This document shows, piece by piece, positions 4,387-6,828 of a stretch of 6,828 nt of DNA. Source of the DNA: Pseudomonadota bacterium (lineage in GTDB: Bacteria; Pseudomonadota; Alphaproteobacteria; Rickettsiales; Midichloriaceae); contig JAQCBG010000029.1 in NCBI GenBank assembly GCA_027621485.1, positions 1 through 6,828 of the forward strand. The letters are read 5' to 3'. The notes below the pieces were generated by a model, which made no database searches, was not told the DNA's origin, and saw only the letters and a program-made list of their open reading frames with translations. Numbering within the stretch: position 1 is the stretch's first letter; every line of letters begins with the position of its first letter. Position numbers and translations under genes: made by a program.

Positions 4387-6729
4387 ATGAAAAATACTCA
4401 AAACCTTGTAAAAGGAATACTAGAGACAATTGCGCTTCGAATACAGCGTTGTAGTAAAAATGGTATTGATGTAGAGAAGGCCTTCAAAGCAAACTTTGTA
4501 TCATTAGATTTTGCTTGTTTACCTGGTATATACAATAATTTATCTGCATTTTATGAGCAATTAGAATTCGATCCTTCATTTGAATCAGCACTATCTTATG
4601 CAAAGCAAACATGTATACGAGCTATTGCAAAAGATACTATTGATCTATATAGAGACGCGGATAACTTAATAATCGGAAACGAATTTCATGATATTATTTT
4701 TCTCATGAAGAGTGTTCAAGAGAAATATAGTTTAAATGTGCCATATGATATGTTTACCACACAGCATTTGATACAATTAAAGGAATTATTTCAACAGACA
4801 CTCTCAAACGAAGAAGTAATTTTAGATGGCATAGTAAATGCGCTTTCTGATTATATAGAGCAAAAAATGCCAGAGAATATAGATGATGCTTCAAGTGATA
4901 CAATTGGCCTTATAGAGCATGCAGTGAAAATAATAGGCGCAAGTATTCATGATTTTTATATCTTTAATGACGAGACTGGGAAGATGGAATGCTTCCCAAA
5001 TAGAGCTGAGAGAATAAGTTATCTTGTTGCAAAACGCATGGAAGAAGCAGGGTATGCAAAGAATCTTATAAAACAAGGAATGCTTGTAACAGAGAATGCG
5101 AGTTTTATGTATTCTGCTTTAAAGAATTTGGCAGATGATGAAAAAAAATTTATAAAACTCAATATACATAAAGATATAATTCAATCTACATATTTGAGTG
5201 ATAAAACAATTTTAGATGATATAAGTAAATATATTAAAGATTTAAAAAAAGAAGATTTACACAATGATGATATAGCAGAGCATATAATATCTCAATTCAT
5301 GCCCAATATGTTGGAAATATTAATATCTAAATACAATTTCCCGGAATTCCTAGTAAAAAATACAGAAATTCAAAAAAATGTCATTCAAAATCCAAAAAAT
5401 CCACATATATTCAGAGAACCTGAGAAAAATCTTGGTATATTAAAACCACTTTTCGTGAAAAATAAAGAAGAAATACTGCAATTCTTTAAGCACACACAAA
5501 GCAATAATACAGCACTTCATATACGCTTACTTGAAGAATCAATAATTAATATTGATGAATTAGATAAAATAATAACAAATCCAAATCTTCAAGATTATAT
5601 AATATATACTGTTCAAAAGAATTATAATATAGCATTGTACCAAATATTACAGCATAAAAATATTAAGAACACTGATTTAGATAAAACAGATACAAATGGC
5701 AAAACAGCACTTATGTTTGCAGCTTCGGAAGGGCACAAAGATATAGTAGAGCTACTCATTAAAAAAGGCGCTAATTTAAATGAACAAGATAACTATGGCA
5801 AAACAGCATTGATGAAGGCAGCTTCGGAAGGGCACGAAGATATAGTAGATCTATTAATTAAAGGAGATGCTGCTTTAGATGAAAAAGATAACTATGGCAG
5901 AACAGCATTGATGGATGCAGCTTCGAAAGGGCACGAAGATACAGTAGAGCTACTCATTAAAGGAGATGCTGCTTTAGATGAAAAAGATAACAGTCACAGA
6001 ACAGCACTTATGCTTGCAGCTTCGAAAGGGCGCAAAGATACAGTAGATCTACTCATTAAAGGAGATGCTGCTTTAGATGAAAAAGATAACAGTCACAGAA
6101 CAGCACTTATGCTTGCAGCTTCGGAAGGGCGCAAAGATACAGTAGAGCTACTCATTAAAGGAGGCGCTAATTTAAATGAAAGAGGGAAATTTGGCAGAAC
6201 AGCATTGATGTATGCAGCTTCGGAAGGGCGCAAAGATACAGTAGAGCTACTCATTAAAAAAGGCGCTAATTTAAATGAAAAAGATACAAATGGCAAAACA
6301 GCATTGATGGATGCGGCTTTTTGGGGGCGCAAAGATATAGTAGAGCTACTCATTAAAGGAGGCGCTAATTTAAATGCACAAGATACAAATGGCAAAACAA
6401 CATTGATGAATGCAGTTTCGTGGGAGCGCAAAGATATAGTAGATCTACTCATTGAAAAAGGCGCTAATTTAAATGAAAAAGATAACAGTCACAGAACAGC
6501 ACTTATGCTTGCAGCTTCGGAAGGGCACAAAGATATAGTAGAGCTACTCATTAAAGGAGGCGCTAATTTAAATGAAAAAGATACAAATGACAAAACAGCA
6601 TTGATGCTTGCAGCTTTGAGAGGACATAAAGATATAGTAGATCTACTCATTAAAGGAGGTGCTGAGTGCAGTTGGACTGACAAAGCACTTAATAGAATCC
6701 ACAATAATATAGGATGCAGTATTTCATAA
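4387..6729 (+). CDS. Ankyrin-repeat protein with unknown N-terminal region and CaaX-like C-terminus (effector candidate)
   Basis: A 780-residue protein (854 residues plus the interrupted codon if the frame from 4114 were restored). Residues 1 to about 370 are mostly helical and charged, with no signal peptide, membrane segment or domain that I recognise. Residues about 373-434 look like degenerate ankyrin units (NNTALH..., then YIIYTVQKNYNIALYQILQ) that would cap the array. Ten regular 33-residue repeats fill 435-764 (G-K/R-T-A-L-M-x-A-A-S-E-G-H/R-K-D-I-V-E/D-L-L-I-K). A 16-residue tail ends in Cys777-Ser-Ile-Ser, fitting a CaaX box, as known for the Legionella ankyrin effector AnkB. Ankyrin repeats bind proteins; in intracellular bacteria such proteins are often secreted into the host, so effector function is inferred. 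GGGGA at 4373-4377 could serve ATG 4387. No gene follows it in an operon within the window. The ankyrin call is firm, the start is uncertain. Confidence 0.9.
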   Translation: MKNTQNLVKGILETIALRIQRCSKNGIDVEKAFKANFVSLDFACLPGIYNNLSAFYEQLEFDPSFESALSYAKQTCIRAIAKDTIDLYRDADNLIIGNEFHDIIFLMKSVQEKYSLNVPYDMFTTQHLIQLKELFQQTLSNEEVILDGIVNALSDYIEQKMPENIDDASSDTIGLIEHAVKIIGASIHDFYIFNDETGKMECFPNRAERISYLVAKRMEEAGYAKNLIKQGMLVTENASFMYSALKNLADDEKKFIKLNIHKDIIQSTYLSDKTILDDISKYIKDLKKEDLHNDDIAEHIISQFMPNMLEILISKYNFPEFLVKNTEIQKNVIQNPKNPHIFREPEKNLGILKPLFVKNKEEILQFFKHTQSNNTALHIRLLEESIINIDELDKIITNPNLQDYIIYTVQKNYNIALYQILQHKNIKNTDLDKTDTNGKTALMFAASEGHKDIVELLIKKGANLNEQDNYGKTALMKAASEGHEDIVDLLIKGDAALDEKDNYGRTALMDAASKGHEDTVELLIKGDAALDEKDNSHRTALMLAASKGRKDTVDLLIKGDAALDEKDNSHRTALMLAASEGRKDTVELLIKGGANLNERGKFGRTALMYAASEGRKDTVELLIKKGANLNEKDTNGKTALMDAAFWGRKDIVELLIKGGANLNAQDTNGKTTLMNAVSWERKDIVDLLIEKGANLNEKDNSHRTALMLAASEGHKDIVELLIKGGANLNEKDTNDKTALMLAALRGHKDIVDLLIKGGAECSWTDKALNRIHNNIGCSIS
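5689..6678 (+). repeat. Tandem array of ten 99-bp ankyrin-coding units
   Basis: Units start at 5689, 5788, 5887, 5986, 6085, 6184, 6283, 6382, 6481 and 6580, with no length variation. Units 4, 5 and 9 share an identical first 39 bases, and units 5 and 9 differ at only 3 of 99 positions although three units lie between them. Units 2-4 share the tail KGDAALDEK, the others mostly have KGGANLN or KKGANLN. Position 20 alternates Glu, Asp, Glu, Asp, Glu in units 1-5 and Glu, Asp, Glu, Asp in units 7-10. This suggests expansion by two-unit (198 bp) duplications plus recombination among units. Confidence 0.95.
6715..6726 (+). other. C-terminal Cys-Ser-Ile-Ser, candidate CaaX prenylation box
   Basis: The last four codons before TAA 6727-6729 are TGC AGT ATT TCA. 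Cys at the fourth position from the end, an aliphatic residue at the third CaaX position and a final Ser are the form preferred by eukaryotic farnesyltransferase. Bacteria lack this enzyme, so the motif only makes sense inside a eukaryotic host. A four-residue motif can arise by chance. Confidence 0.45.
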
Positions 6730-6828
6730 AAATCATTTTCAAGCTTTATTACATAAATCAAAGTGGAGTTAAAAATTAGAGAAATATGTTATAAAATACA
6801 ATCACTGATCTACAGCTTATTATTAGAA
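6730..6828. other. Downstream of the ankyrin gene; no terminator or gene seen
   Basis: A+T-rich DNA without a clear hairpin and T run. A GTG at 6762 opens a frame to the window edge, but it has no ribosome binding site and is too short to judge. Confidence 0.4.

Noticed and set aside
6093..6761. Minus-strand frames of 119 and 90 residues with Ser/Pro-rich repeats
   Set aside because: They are mirror images of the ankyrin repeat array and owe their repeats to it.
1..6828. tRNA, rRNA, CRISPR array, insertion sequence or integrase
   Set aside because: I saw no cloverleaf, regular spacer-repeat pattern, transposase or terminal repeat. The only regular repeats are the ankyrin units inside a coding frame.

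Overview
This is a 6.8 kb piece of a bacterial chromosome or large element. Its A+T-rich composition, its ankyrin-repeat protein and its several freshly broken genes suggest a host-associated or intracellular bacterium, such as a symbiont of protists or arthropods. I cannot name a lineage. The left third is less A+T-rich than the right: 24 of 60 bases are G+C at 1741-1800, against 14 of 60 at 3961-4020 and 20 of 60 at 4801-4860.

Left block (minus strand, 2996 down to 1). A strong sigma70-type promoter at 2968-2996 (TTGACT, 17 bp, TATGAT) drives a three-gene operon. The first gene, at 1497-2936, encodes an intact AAA ATPase fused to a PD-(D/E)XK nuclease-like DUF234 domain. After 10 bases comes a calcineurin-like metallophosphoesterase starting at 1486. 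It is broken by an in-frame TAA at 1007-1009 and by an apparent internal deletion near 863-875 that removed the GHxH metal motif. Its C-terminal tail survives in another frame and ends in a TGA overlapping the ATG of the third gene. That third gene is a lipoprotein esterase of the esterase-D fold, which runs off the left edge. Its frame is shifted by one base in an A6 run just after the start codon, and the following 269 codons are fully open.

Middle spacer (2937-4113). About 1.2 kb separates the divergent genes. A cluster of three related half-sites in alternating orientation covers the operon promoter. A symmetric 41-bp dyad follows at 3095-3135. Coding-like but broken fragments lie at 3171-3720. 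Very A+T-rich DNA with palindromes then leads up to the right-hand gene.

Right block (plus strand, 4114-6729). One long gene encodes an ankyrin-repeat protein. It has a helical N-terminal region of unknown type and ten near-identical 33-residue repeats (99 bp each, 5689-6678). It ends in Cys-Ser-Ile-Ser, which fits a eukaryotic CaaX prenylation box. With a good ribosome binding site the frame begins at 4114, but a TAA at codon 17 interrupts it, so the longest ATG-started frame begins at 4387. The layout suits a secreted effector that acts on host membranes, but secretion is an inference.

The window does not show a clear new multi-gene defence system. Its most notable points are the candidate CaaX-tailed ankyrin effector, the mosaic repeat array, the operator-like half-site cluster, and the concentration of single-event lesions in three of four genes.
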